In this document: piece by piece, positions 11,242 through 20,679 of the stretch
Position numbering within the stretch: position 1 is the first letter of the stretch
How the letters are laid out: every line of letters begins with the position of its first letter
Source of the DNA: Sciurus carolinensis
Taxonomy: Eukaryota > Chordata > Mammalia > Rodentia > Sciuridae
Direction of reading: 5' to 3'
DNA length: 64,000 nt
Assembly: GCF_902686445.1 (NCBI RefSeq)
Contig: NC_062218.1
Span: forward strand, 132,479,241-132,543,240
The notes under the pieces: generated by a model
What the model was told of the DNA's origin: nothing
Database searches by the model: none
The model's input: only the letters and a program-made list of their open reading frames with translations
Made by a program: the position numbers and the translations under genes

Positions 11242-11825
11242 ATTATATTAAAAACACAGGTGAAGGTAGAGGCCCTATCCTACTGTGCAAAAGTGGCAGA
11301 TAGTGAACGTCAGTCCCAAAGTGGCGCCTTCTCCGGGCCTAATATCACCTAAGCCGATGCCTTTTTTCGTAGGGTGGGACGTGGACATCAAACCCACATG
11401 CAATAGGGCATGCCTTCCTTGAGGTTCAAAAATAAAACTCTCAAGTGCAGTGCTTTGCCTCGCATCCTGTGTCCATGAAGACATAGCGGTATGGAAAACC
11501 ATACTAGGGGGAGCTTATCCAGCTTGTGCAACCGCAAGGGCCTGAAATAGGAAAATCGGCCTACTTGCCAATGCCGTACAATACAGGGGCACCATAATGA
11601 ACACAAGATACACAGTAACAGTTCATCTCCTCCAATATCATTGTTACAGTTCAAGATTAAGGGTGAAAGTTACAAGGCAATTAAAGCTTTAGTTACTGCA
11701 AGGAATCTGTAGTATGTAAATACACAATCCCCAAAGAAAAGTATAAAGTAATAACAGCAGTACCTTGTAGACACCTAGCGTAAATGACAATTCCAGCTTT
11801 AACAGAGATATACTAAAAATGCCAC
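11242..11825 (-). other. Non-coding 3' region of the young ERV
   Basis: About 580 bp between the stop of the env-like frame and the second PPT-like motif. The open frames on the plus strand are short and match nothing I know. Confidence 0.5.
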
Positions 11826-12917
11826 TTATTTTCGTGTCAGATTAGCCAACCACACAGAAGGTGACACCCCTTGTTCAATGGCCAACACAGTCTGAATTAA
11901 CATTGCTTTTTTACGTGCTTGGCGTACTCTTAACTTGTAAATAAACCAAAAGCAAAGGCAGATGCCTGCAAAACAAATACAACCAAAGATTCCCACACCA
12001 ACCCATTCTTTAAAATAACTAAAAGCAGAGGTAAGCCAGCTAGAGAACTGACTCAAAGTAACAGGTTTAACACGGGTGTCATTTAAAATCGCAATCTGCA
12101 ATAATTGTTGATTCATCAACTTTTTAGCTTCTAGGGACCAATTGCCTGCAAGAAAGGCGGAAATCAAATGGCTTTGATTCTTTGCTTCTTCATATCTTAC
12201 TGGAGTTATACACATGTGTTTATGATTCCCGATGCAACCAACTTGTGCAATGTTGAAAAGTTCATCCAATTGTACTTGTAGCAAATCAATCCTTTGATTC
12301 GCTGCCAAAATCCCTGATAGGATATGTCTGTTGACGCGGTCCTGGGATTCCAGCACCTGTGCAGTTTGTTGTATGACTTGATTAATGGTTTGTGCTGTTT
12401 GAACTTGATTGGTCATGGCTAGAGCAGCGGTAGTGGCTGCAGCAGCAGAGACAGCAATAGCAGTTATTATGGCTGCGGTAATGCCAAAGTCTCTTTTTTC
12501 CCTGAAAAGGTGCACCAATGGAAAATTATCTGGATTGACCTCCACTGGAACAGGTACAAAAGTGGGTACCTTTACAATCACAGCAACAGATTCACTACCG
12601 TTCCAACACTCTGAAAGCAGGCAGGTAATATTATCATTAGAACAATTTAAAATCACTTCCGAACTGTTGATAATAGAAATAGAAAAAGGGGGGGCAGGCG
12701 GCGAACAATGTCTGTCAGCCACAGAATTATCATGTGCATCCAAAGTTAAAAAATTAATGGTAAAAAAAGTCAAAGACAAACGCTCTTTAGGAGTACAGCT
12801 TGCTCCTATTCCCCCTTTTTGTCTTTGTAAAAGTTCTTTAACCCTTCTATGAGCTCTCTCCACGATTCCCTGACCTAGGGGGTTGTAAGGTAAGCCATGA
12901 GTCAGTTGCACTCCCAT
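11826..12917 (-). CDS. Integrase remnant fused in frame to env transmembrane region
   Basis: 363-codon open frame. Residues 1 to about 69 are the end of a retroviral integrase core, with the PYNPLGQGIVERAH motif and the QRQKGGIG stretch. At about residue 70 it passes without a stop into the C-terminal part of an env protein: N-glycosylation sites (NSS, NCS, NIT, NGS) around 84-108, a furin-like REKR at 139-142, a hydrophobic Ala-rich fusion-peptide-like segment at about 144-168, a heptad-rich region to about 225, two cysteines (228 and 236), a membrane-spanning stretch at about 306-327 and a short basic tail. The integrase C-terminal domain and most of the surface subunit are deleted. The ATG at 12917 is an internal integrase Met, and the frame is open further upstream into 12918-13046. 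No signal peptide precedes the env part, so normal membrane topology is doubtful. Whether it is translated is unknown. Confidence 0.8.
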   Translation of the reverse strand: MGVQLTHGLPYNPLGQGIVERAHRRVKELLQRQKGGIGASCTPKERLSLTFFTINFLTLDAHDNSVADRHCSPPAPPFSISIINSSEVILNCSNDNITCLLSECWNGSESVAVIVKVPTFVPVPVEVNPDNFPLVHLFREKRDFGITAAIITAIAVSAAAATTAALAMTNQVQTAQTINQVIQQTAQVLESQDRVNRHILSGILAANQRIDLLQVQLDELFNIAQVGCIGNHKHMCITPVRYEEAKNQSHLISAFLAGNWSLEAKKLMNQQLLQIAILNDTRVKPVTLSQFSSWLTSAFSYFKEWVGVGIFGCICFAGICLCFWFIYKLRVRQARKKAMLIQTVLAIEQGVSPSVWLANLTRK

Positions 12918-13046
12918 AGTGGAGCAGAAAGAGGTGAATTGTTGACCAGTGTAGGCCGGCCCATTATCTGTCTTTAAGGAGCATGGAAGGCCCCAGGCGG
13001 CCCAAGCCTCTAGGCAATGGGAGATGACATGATGGCCTTTTTTTTC
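12918..13046 (-). pseudogene. Integrase catalytic-core fragment
   Basis: Upstream of the ATG at 12917 the minus strand still encodes integrase core sequence, including TDNGPAYTG with the second catalytic Asp. It breaks off near 13046, where the non-coding module begins. The zinc-binding domain and first catalytic Asp are missing. Confidence 0.8.
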
Positions 13047-14060
13047 CTGTTAAAGCAGAGGCATAAGACATAACTCTTAGTAACCTTGTTTTTAGTTTAG
13101 TGATGACACAAAGCAAGTTTAAACCCTTTTTATTTACCAACCTATGAAAACACCAATAATGTTTAAGTATGATACTCCATGGAATTTAAGGAGTTAAGAG
13201 TACTTGATGTTATTTAACAATGAGCATTTTAATTTTGTAAATTAATCAGATGTCTCTACAAACACATTTAAGTAATCCCATATATGTTAACTCTAATTTA
13301 CTTATTTTGTAAAAACCAAGAAAGCAGGCAGGTGTCCTGAACAGTATTTGCTGTCTCTTTCCTGTTGAAGAAAAGTCCTAGAAACAATTGATATTAGACA
13401 TTGTTTTTCAACATTTCATTAGTTTGACCACCTAGAGACTTGTAAGTTATTTTTAAAGACATGTCACTTTTATTAGTTTACTCAATTTAAATTGAACCCT
13501 TTTAAATCACGTGAATAAAAGTATTTGGATCCATTTTTAAATTTTAATTTTAGGAGCACTCAGTTTTGATGCAGACAAGACATGACACCAGACAGCACGA
13601 CATACAAATAACACAAAATCAAAGGCCTTGTAACTTTATAGGTGAATCTCCATTGCAATGTAACAGATGTTCAAAAACTTAAGTTGAATAAAAAATAGAA
13701 CTGATCAAAAAGAGAAAAAAAATCATTAACCTAGGTATGCAAGATCAGAATTATGAGCTCAAAAATACAGCATTAAAGAAAAACAAAACAAAACAAGAAT
13801 CCTGGAAAATGAGTTAATTCTGTGTAGCAGTCCAGAAGTTTAAAACAGACACCCTTTTGTTTTCTTTTTCTTATCTTTAGGTTACCCCCCTTTCCCGCTG
13901 AGACTGTTGTAGTTTTCAGCAAGGCCAGGCAGGGGGGAGGGAGGATCACCCAGGACTTTTTTTAACCCTTTTTCTTTCTGGTTGAGAAATCAGGTTAGGT
14001 TTGAATGCAGAAAATCACAAAACATTATTTCTTACTACTTTTGAGGAATGGAGCTGTTGA
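13047..14060 (-). other. Non-coding module shared with the element at 62.2-63.2 kb
   Basis: AT-rich sequence without coding potential replaces protease and pol between gag and integrase. Its minus strand aligns collinearly with the plus strand at about 62190-63120. Shared blocks include AAAAAGGGTTAAAA, TTGAGCTCA-type, ACCTAGGTTAATGATTTTT, GTTACATTGCAATGGAGAT, TTCACGTGATTTAAAA, TCTCTAGGTGGTCAAACTAAT and AGAGACATCTGATTAATTTA. I recognise no gene in it. Confidence 0.75.
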
Positions 14061-14069
14061 GATCTCTGC

Positions 14070-15686
14070 CTAGGGGGAGGACTGCTTCAAGGACATGGGT
14101 GTTCCCTCCCTAGGTGGCCATGGAGCTGTGTGGAAGGGATCAGGAGGGGGGCCTTTTTTTGTCTCTTGTGATAGTTTCTCTTGATCCAACAAGCCCTTAT
14201 CTAAAAACCAAGGGGCTTTGTCTTCTACAGCTTTTAAAAACTTCCTAGCTGAGGAAACCTCTAAAGGTGCTCCATTAGCCTTTAATAAAGCCTTTAATAG
14301 TCCTTCCATGCGAAGGAAGGCAGCAGCTAAGCCTGAATTTGTTAATGGGCCACCTATTTCTCTACAAGCTTTCATCCAAGCCTCTATGTCTTTGCTTTTA
14401 AATGGATTAATAGCATTTCTGTATTCTCTTGTACATTGTTCATATACTAATTGTTTAATTAAAGGCATAGCTGCATCAGCATTCCCGAAGATCTTCCCTG
14501 CTGTATCTACCATTCTAGCCACGAAATCTGAAAAAGCTTCTGTGGGGCCTTGGACAATTTTTGTTAAGTTACCTCGCACCTCTCCTTTATTAGGAAGTGC
14601 TTTCCAGGCAGCAATGCAGATCTTATTAATTTGTTCATAAACCTCTAATGGAAAGCCTGTTTGCTGATTGGCAAATCTACCCTGCCCCAGAAGCATATCC
14701 ACATCCCAGGCAGGTTTGCCCATAGCTTGGTTGTGTGCAGCCTGTTCATTGGCCCCCTCTAACACGAAGGCTCTCCAGTCTAAATATTTACCTGGGGAAA
14801 CACAAGCTTTCACTAAACTGGCCCAGTCCGAGGGGGTCATGCAGAATCTATTGAGCCCCTCTATTTGGGCGATAGTAAAAGCAGCATCCACACCATAAGT
14901 GTGGACAGATTCTGCTATATTCTTTATTGTTTTAAATTCTATGGGTTCCTGATGTCTTCCCCCATCATTGTCCTGGAATACAGGACAGGCAAACCTCAAC
15001 TCTACATGGGCAGCCCTCCAAGCTGCAGAGTTAAAAGCTCTACCCGTACCTGGAACCCCTCCCACATATGGGGGAGGATCATAGGCTAGAGCTGGCTTCT
15101 GTTCTTCCTCATAGTCCTTTTGTCTAAAATCTTTTTGCCTCTTAGTTCCCCCTTCTTTTATCTTCACCTTCCGTAAGTGCTGCGTTAGCTCTTTTACTTT
15201 CTCATCACCGTCTGATTCTGACTCCCCTGTTTCTTCTGGTGTTCTGAGGGCTTTTAAATCTGGGTACAGTCTCCTCTTTGGAATAGTTCCATAAACCTGC
15301 TCTCCTGCACTATGTTTACTGGAAGTACTCATAGAATCCTCGGACTTCTCCCCATGTAATTGTTCAAGAACTTTCTGTCCTTCATGAACAGCTTCTTGAC
15401 ATCTACCATCACGAATACATCCTTTTATTAATTTCCATAGCGGTATCACTCCTTTCTCCAATTGTCCCTGCTCCTGAAGAAAATCCAAATCTCTTCCCAA
15501 CTTATCCCAACTAGCAGGAGTCAAGCTCCCAGAGACAGCAAACCATGGAGCCGCTTTATCAATTCTTTCTATGAATGTTAGTAAAGTACTGTGTTTGACC
15601 TTGAGCTCTTTAGAGCGCAACAAAATATCTAAAGGCTGTACTAAATCCAAAGGCTGTACTAACGAACTAAATGGAGAATTGCCCAT
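14070..15686 (-). CDS. Gag-like protein with extra C-terminal matrix-like segment
   Basis: 538-codon intact frame from ATG 15684-15686. The start MGNS has Gly2 for possible myristoylation. Matrix covers roughly residues 1-110, including a tandem duplication giving QPLDLVQPLD. A charged linker follows, then PPPY at 204-207, a candidate late-budding motif. Capsid covers about 235-450, with the major homology region at 379-398 (QG, three residues, E, two residues, F, with an Arg at 391). After CREIGG at 441-446 the protein should run into zinc knuckles. Instead, residues about 459-505 form a second matrix-like N-terminal segment (MEGLLKALLK to APWFLDKGLL), closer to the start of the gag at 45339 than to its own residues 17-66. 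A proline-rich tail ends the frame. No Cys-His box is present, so genome packaging by nucleocapsid is probably lost. The intact length and youth of the element make expression plausible, but that is an inference. Confidence 0.85.
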   Translation of the reverse strand: MGNSPFSSLVQPLDLVQPLDILLRSKELKVKHSTLLTFIERIDKAAPWFAVSGSLTPASWDKLGRDLDFLQEQGQLEKGVIPLWKLIKGCIRDGRCQEAVHEGQKVLEQLHGEKSEDSMSTSSKHSAGEQVYGTIPKRRLYPDLKALRTPEETGESESDGDEKVKELTQHLRKVKIKEGGTKRQKDFRQKDYEEEQKPALAYDPPPYVGGVPGTGRAFNSAAWRAAHVELRFACPVFQDNDGGRHQEPIEFKTIKNIAESVHTYGVDAAFTIAQIEGLNRFCMTPSDWASLVKACVSPGKYLDWRAFVLEGANEQAAHNQAMGKPAWDVDMLLGQGRFANQQTGFPLEVYEQINKICIAAWKALPNKGEVRGNLTKIVQGPTEAFSDFVARMVDTAGKIFGNADAAMPLIKQLVYEQCTREYRNAINPFKSKDIEAWMKACREIGGPLTNSGLAAAFLRMEGLLKALLKANGAPLEVSSARKFLKAVEDKAPWFLDKGLLDQEKLSQETKKGPPPDPFHTAPWPPREGTPMSLKQSSP

Positions 15687-15749
15687 AATAAAAGCAGTGT
15701 TCAGAGCCAGCAGAATGAAAGCGAAAGCAAAATTATGTAAAGTAAATCC

Positions 15750-15895
15750 CTGCTCTCTCTTTGTCTACAGAGGAGCGTCAATCCCCGCTCTCTCTATGGA
15801 GCGTCCCACTTACCTGTGGGATTAATCCCCGCTCTCTCTATGTCTACAGAGGAGCGTCCCACTATATGTGGACCCCACTTACCTGTGGGGCTTAC
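15750..15895 (-). repeat. Direct repeats in the retroviral leader
   Basis: Three imperfect copies on the plus strand begin TCCCYGCTCTCTCTWTG and contain GAGGAGCGTC or GGAGCGTCCCACTTACCTGTGGG. They lie between primer site and gag, where packaging and dimer signals normally sit. Confidence 0.75.
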
Positions 15896-15928
15896 CGGTG
15901 CACCCCCTGACCGCTGAAGGTTCTGAAT

Positions 15929-15946
15929 TCCCGGGTTTCGGCACCA
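15929..15946 (-). promoter_or_regulatory. tRNA-Phe primer-binding site
   Basis: The minus strand reads TGGTGCCGAAACCCGGGA, complementary to the 3' 18 nucleotides of tRNA-Phe as used by IAP-type elements, two bases after the 5' LTR. Confidence 0.9.
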
Positions 15947-15948
15947 CT

Positions 15949-16412
15949 TGTCGCGTCCCTCGCCCGCAAGAAAGCATGACACAGGAAACTTCCTTCAGCA
16001 GTTTAGTCAGGACCTTATTATTAGATAACCATGGTTTCTCTTTTCTCCCTCTCTACTAAGAAGTCACGGTCATATTTATATGAATTATAATCCAATCAGG
16101 TTACAGAATATGCGGGGAGAGCAAGATTACAATATAATACAATCAGAGCAACTAAAGGGCGTGTGCAAGCACGAGTCACTTTTGTCCAATCAAAGCAGTT
16201 CCTTCTGGCCCTGGCTCAATGCCGGGGCCACTTTATCAGCTGCTGGCTTAGTGCCGGGGCCAGTTCTTTCGGCAGCGTCAGCCATATGTTGCAAACCAGG
16301 TTGCCCCGGCTTTGTGCCAGTCCTTGATGTTGCAGTCTATGTTGCCCCGGCTTAGTGCCAGGGTACAGTCTTTTCAGCCTTCAAGCCGGAGTGGGGTCCG
16401 CGGCCCCCGACA
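15949..16412 (-). repeat. 5' LTR of the young ERV
   Basis: 464 bp, nearly identical to the LTR at 10568-11030: one substitution and one extra T (CACTTTTGTCC here, CACTTTGTCC there). As the 5' LTR in minus orientation it would carry the promoter for the element. Confidence 0.9.
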
Positions 16413-16447
16413 CAATATTCCTCACTTTTTTTTTTTTTTGTAGTGCT
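16413..16447. repeat. Right copy of the 35/36-bp flanking direct repeat
   Basis: Same sequence as 10532-10567 with one T fewer. Only its last six bases (AGTGCT) are needed for a normal 6-bp retroviral target duplication. Confidence 0.9.
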
Positions 16448-16517
16448 GGGGATTGAACCCAGGGCCTTGTGCTTGCGAGGCAAGCACTCTACCAACTGAG
16501 CTATCTCCCCAGCCCCT
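16426..16517 (-). mobile_element. ID SINE that received the retrovirus
   Basis: Poly-T then GTAGTGCTGGGGATTGAACC and AACTGAGCTATCTCCCCAGC: a full antisense ID element. Its tail-proximal part also stands at 10545-10567, on the far side of the provirus. Confidence 0.85.
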
Positions 16518-16580
16518 GACTTCGTTTCCTTTAGATATATAACCAGCAGTAAGACTGTTGGGTCATATGGTAGTTTTATT
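16518..16580 (-). mobile_element. Old L1 3' end, continuation
   Basis: Continues the L1M-like antisense 3' end from 9950-10531 (TTTAGATATATAACCAGCAG and GGGTCATATGGTAG). Confidence 0.6.
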
Positions 16581-17050
16581 TCTTTTTAAAAAATTTTGTT
16601 CTAATTAATTATGTAAGACAGGAGAATGCACTTTCACACATTACACATAAATGGAGTATAAGGTCTCAATTTTCTGGTTATACATGTTGAATCACACCAG
16701 TTGCGTAGTCATATATGTACATAGGGTAATAATGTCTGATTGATTCTCCTATCCTTCCTACCCCAATACCCCCTACTTTCCCTTCACTCCCCTATACCTA
16801 ATCCAAAGTATCCAAAGTAACTCTATTTTCCCCTAGCACCCTCCCATTGTGAATTAGCATCCACATATCAGAGAAAACTTTTGGCCTTCAGTTTTTTGGG
16901 ATTGATTTATTTCACTTAGCATGATAGTCTCCAGCTCCATCCATTTACCTGCAAATGCCATAATTTCATTCTTCTTTAAGGCAGAGTAATATTTCATATT
17001 GTGTGTGTGTTCTTTATCCATTCATTTGCTGAAGGACACCTAGGTGGGTT

Positions 17051-20000
17051 TCATAGTTTAACTATTGGGAGTTGAGATGCTATAAACATTGATGTGACTG
17101 TGTCACTGAAATATGCAGATTTTAAGTCCTTTGGGTATAAACCCAGGAGTGGGAAACCTGGGTCAAATGGTGGTTTCACTCCAAGTTTTCTGTGGAATCT
17201 CCATATCACTTTCCATAATGGTTGTACCAATTTGCAGTCCCACCAATGTATGAGTGCACCTTTCCCCCCACATCCTTGGCAACATTTATTGTTGCTTGTA
17301 TTCCTGATAATTGCCTTTCTGACTGGAGCGAGATGAAATCTTAGAGTAGTTTTGATTTGCATTTCTGTAATTGCTAGAGGTTTTGAACATGTTTTCATAT
17401 ATTTGTTGATCAATTGTATTTCTTCTGTGAACTGTCCAGTTTCTTAGATCATTTATTGATTGTGTTGGGTTTTTTTTTAATGTTAATTTTTAAAAATTTC
17501 TTAATATATCCTGGAAATTAGTACTCTATCTTAGGTGCATGTGGTAAAGATTTTTCTCCCACTCTGTAGGTTCTCTCTTCACATATTGATTGTTTCCTTT
17601 GCTGAGAAGAAGCTTTTTAGTTTGAATCCAGCCCATTTATCGATTCTTGATTTTACTTCTTGCACTTGGGAGTCTTGCTAAGGAAGTCAGATCCTAGGCC
17701 CACATAGTGAAGATTTGGGCCTACTTTTTAAAAAAAAATTTTTTGATTCATTGTACACAAATGGGGTACAACTTTTTATTTCTATGGTTGTACACAATGT
17801 AGATTCACACCATTAGGGTAATCATACATGTCATAAGGTAATAATGTCTGTCTTAGTCCCCTCTCTTTCCTTCTCCCACCCACTCCAGCCTACTTTTTCT
17901 ATTAGATACAGAGTCTCTGTTCTAGTGCCTAAGTCTTTGATCTACTTTGAGTTGATTTTTGTACAGGGTGAGAGATAAAGGTTTAATTTCTTTTTGTTAC
18001 ATATGGATTTCCAGTTTTCCCAGTCCCATTTGTTGAATAGACTCTTTTCTCCAGTGAATGTTTTTGGCACCTTTGTCTAGTATGAGATAAATATATTTAT
18101 CTGGGCTTGTCTCTGTGTTTTGTGTTCTGTATCATTGGTCTAGATGTCTGTTTTGGTGCCAGTACTATGCCATTTTTGTTACTATATCTCTGTTGTATAA
18201 AGTCTGGTAGTGTGATGTCTCCTGTTTCACTCTTCTTGCTAAGGATTACCTTGGCTATTCTGGGTCCCTTATTTTTCCAAAGGAAGTTCATGATTGTTTT
18301 TTCTAGTTCTATGAAGAATGTCATTGGCATTTTAATTGGAATTGCATTATATCTGTAAAACGCTTTTGGTAGTGTGGTCATTTTGACAATATTTATTCTA
18401 CCTATCCAGGAGCATGGGAGGTCTTTTCAAATTCTAAGGTCTTCTTCAATTTCTTTCTTTAGTGTTCTGTGGATTTCATTGTAGAGGTCTTTCACCTCTT
18501 TTGTTAGATTGATTCCCAAGTATTTTTGAGGCTATTGTGAATGGGGTAGTTTTCCTAATTTCTTTCAGTGAATTCATCACTCATGTACAGAAATGCATTT
18601 GATTTATGGGTATTGGTTTTATATCTTGCTACTTTGCTGAATTCCGTTATGAGTTCTAGAAGTTTTCTGGTGGAATATTTTGGATCTTTTAAATATAGAC
18701 TCATGTCATTAGCAAATAGTGATAGTTTGAGTTCTTCTTTTCCTATTTGTAGCACTTTAATTTCTTTCTCCTAATTTCTCTGGTTAGAGTTTTGAGGATG
18801 ATGTTGAATAGAAGTGGTAAAAGAGGGCATCCTTGTCTTATTCCAATTTTTAGAGGGAATGCTTTCAATTTTTCTCCATTTAGAATGATGTTGAACTTGG
18901 CTTCAGAACAGATATATTTTACACTGTTGAGATATGTTCTTACTATCCCTAGTTTTTCTAGTGTTTTGAACACAAAAGGGTGCTTCACTTTGTCAATTGC
19001 TTTTTCTGTATCTATTGAGATGATCATATGATTCTTGTTTTTAAGTCTATTGATGTGATGAATTATGTTTATTGATTTCTGTATGTTAAACCAAACTTGC
19101 ATCCCTGGGATGAACCCTACTTGATTGTGGTGAACTATCTTTTTTATGTTTGTGTATGTGATTTGCCAGAATTTTATTGAAAATTTTTGCTTCTATGTTC
19201 ATTAGGGATATTGGTCTGAAGTTTTCTTTCTTTGATTTGTCTTTGTCTGGTTTTGGTATCAGGGTGATACTAGTCTCATAGAATGAGTTTGGAAGAGTTC
19301 CCTCCTTTTCTATTTCATGGAATTTGAGGAGTATTGGTAATAATTCTTCTTTGAAGGTCTTGTGGAACCTGGCTGAGAATCCATCTGGTCCTGGGCTTTT
19401 CTCAGTCAGTAGATTTTTGATGGCATCTTTAATTTTATTGCTTGAAATTGATTTATTTAAATTATGTATGTTCTCCTGATTGTTTGGGTAGTTCATATGT
19501 CTCTAGAAATTTGTTGATGTCTTCAATATTTTCTATTTTATTGGAGTCTAAATTTTTAAAACAATATCTGATTATCTTCTGTATTTCAATAGCATCCATT
19601 GTGATATTTCCTTTTTCATCACATATTTTAGAAATTTTAGTTTTCTCTCCCTCTTTGTTAGTGTGACTAGGGGTTTATTAATTTTATTTATTTTTTCAAA
19701 AAACCAACTTTTTGTTTTGTTGATTTTTTGAATTGTTTCAATTTCATTGATTTTGGCTCTGATTTTAATTATTTCCTGTCTTCTGCTTTTGGTGTTGATA
19801 CACTCCTCTTTTTTTCTAGGGCTTTGTGGAATAATGTTAGGTCATTTATTCACTGACTTTTATTCTTTAATGAAAGAGTTCAATGCAATGAACTTTTCTT
19901 TCAGTACTGCCTTCACAGTGTCCCAGAGATTTTGATATGTTGTATCAGTATTCTCATTGACCTCTAAGTATTTTTTAATTTCATCCTTGATTTCTTCTGC

Positions 20001-20345
20001 TATTCATTTGTCATTCAATAGTGTGTTATTTAGTATCCAGGTGTTAGAGTAACTTCTATTTTTAATTCTATCATCGATTTCTAATTTCATTACATTATTA
20101 TCTGATAGAATGCAGGTTATTATCTATATTTTTTGCCTTTACTAAGAGTTGCTTTGTGGCATAAGATATGGTCTATTTTAGAGAAGGATCCATGTGCTGC
20201 TGAGAAAAAAGTGTATTTGCTCATTGATGGATGAAATATTCTATATATGTCTGTTAGGTCTAAATTATTGATTGTATTATTTAGTTCTATAGTTTCTTTA
20301 TTTAGTTTTTGTTTGAAATTGAGAAGGGTTTGTTTGATGTACATA
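17051..20345 (-). pseudogene. L1 ORF2 (endonuclease / reverse transcriptase) remnant
   Basis: The protein once nicked target DNA and reverse-transcribed L1 RNA. On the minus strand, endonuclease pieces lie at 20120-20344 (FSKIDHILCHKA), the RT palm region at 18743-19496 ([29 protein letters not shown]) and 18555-18755 (the usual FADD reads FAND), and the C-terminal region at 17051-18381 ([11 protein letters not shown]). Frameshifts and stops separate all pieces. Confidence 0.8.
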
Positions 20346-20679
20346 GATGCTACATTGTTTAGGACATAAATATTTACAATTGTTATGTCTTGCTAATGTA
20401 TAATTCTCTTAAGTGGTATGAATGCCCTTTTTTGACCCTTCTGATTAACTTTGGCTTGAAGTTCACTTTATTTGACATGAGGATGGAAACCTCTGCTTAT
20501 TTATGTGATCCATATGAGTGACATGTTTTTTTCCCAATCTTTCACCTTCAGTCTTTGGATGTCTTTGCCTATGAGGTGAGAGTATCTTAGAGACAGCATA
20601 TTTTTGGGTCTTGTTTTTAAAGTCAGTCTGCCTGTCCATATTTTCTGATTGCTGAATTTGGGCCATTAACATTCAAGGT

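Larger units (their letters stand above)
10568..16412 (-). mobile_element. Young mosaic class II endogenous retrovirus, non-autonomous
   Basis: A 5.85-kb element bounded by LTRs of 463 bp (10568-11030) and 464 bp (15949-16412). Read on the minus strand, the order is 5' LTR, tRNA-Phe primer site, repeated leader, gag-like frame (538 codons), about 1 kb non-coding module, integrase-core remnant fused to env C-terminal region (363 codons), a 0.8-kb 3' region with a second polypurine/U3-like junction, polypurine tract, 3' LTR. Protease, reverse transcriptase, RNase H, most of integrase and most of the env surface subunit are absent, so it must depend on helper enzymes. The tRNA-Phe site and the gag style point to the IAP/beta-like class II group. 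The LTRs differ, as far as I can read, by one substitution (C in the 3' LTR, T in the 5' LTR, in AAGCAYGACAC) and one T indel, so integration is recent. Sequence inside was assembled by recombination from more than one retroviral lineage. Confidence 0.9.

Noticed and set aside
12409..12852. 147-codon plus-strand frame opposite the env-like region
   Set aside because: It is antisense to the Ala-rich fusion-peptide region and glycosylated part of the env-like frame; compositional shadow.
14218..14640. 140-codon plus-strand frame opposite gag
   Set aside because: Shadow of the 538-codon gag-like frame, no independent support.
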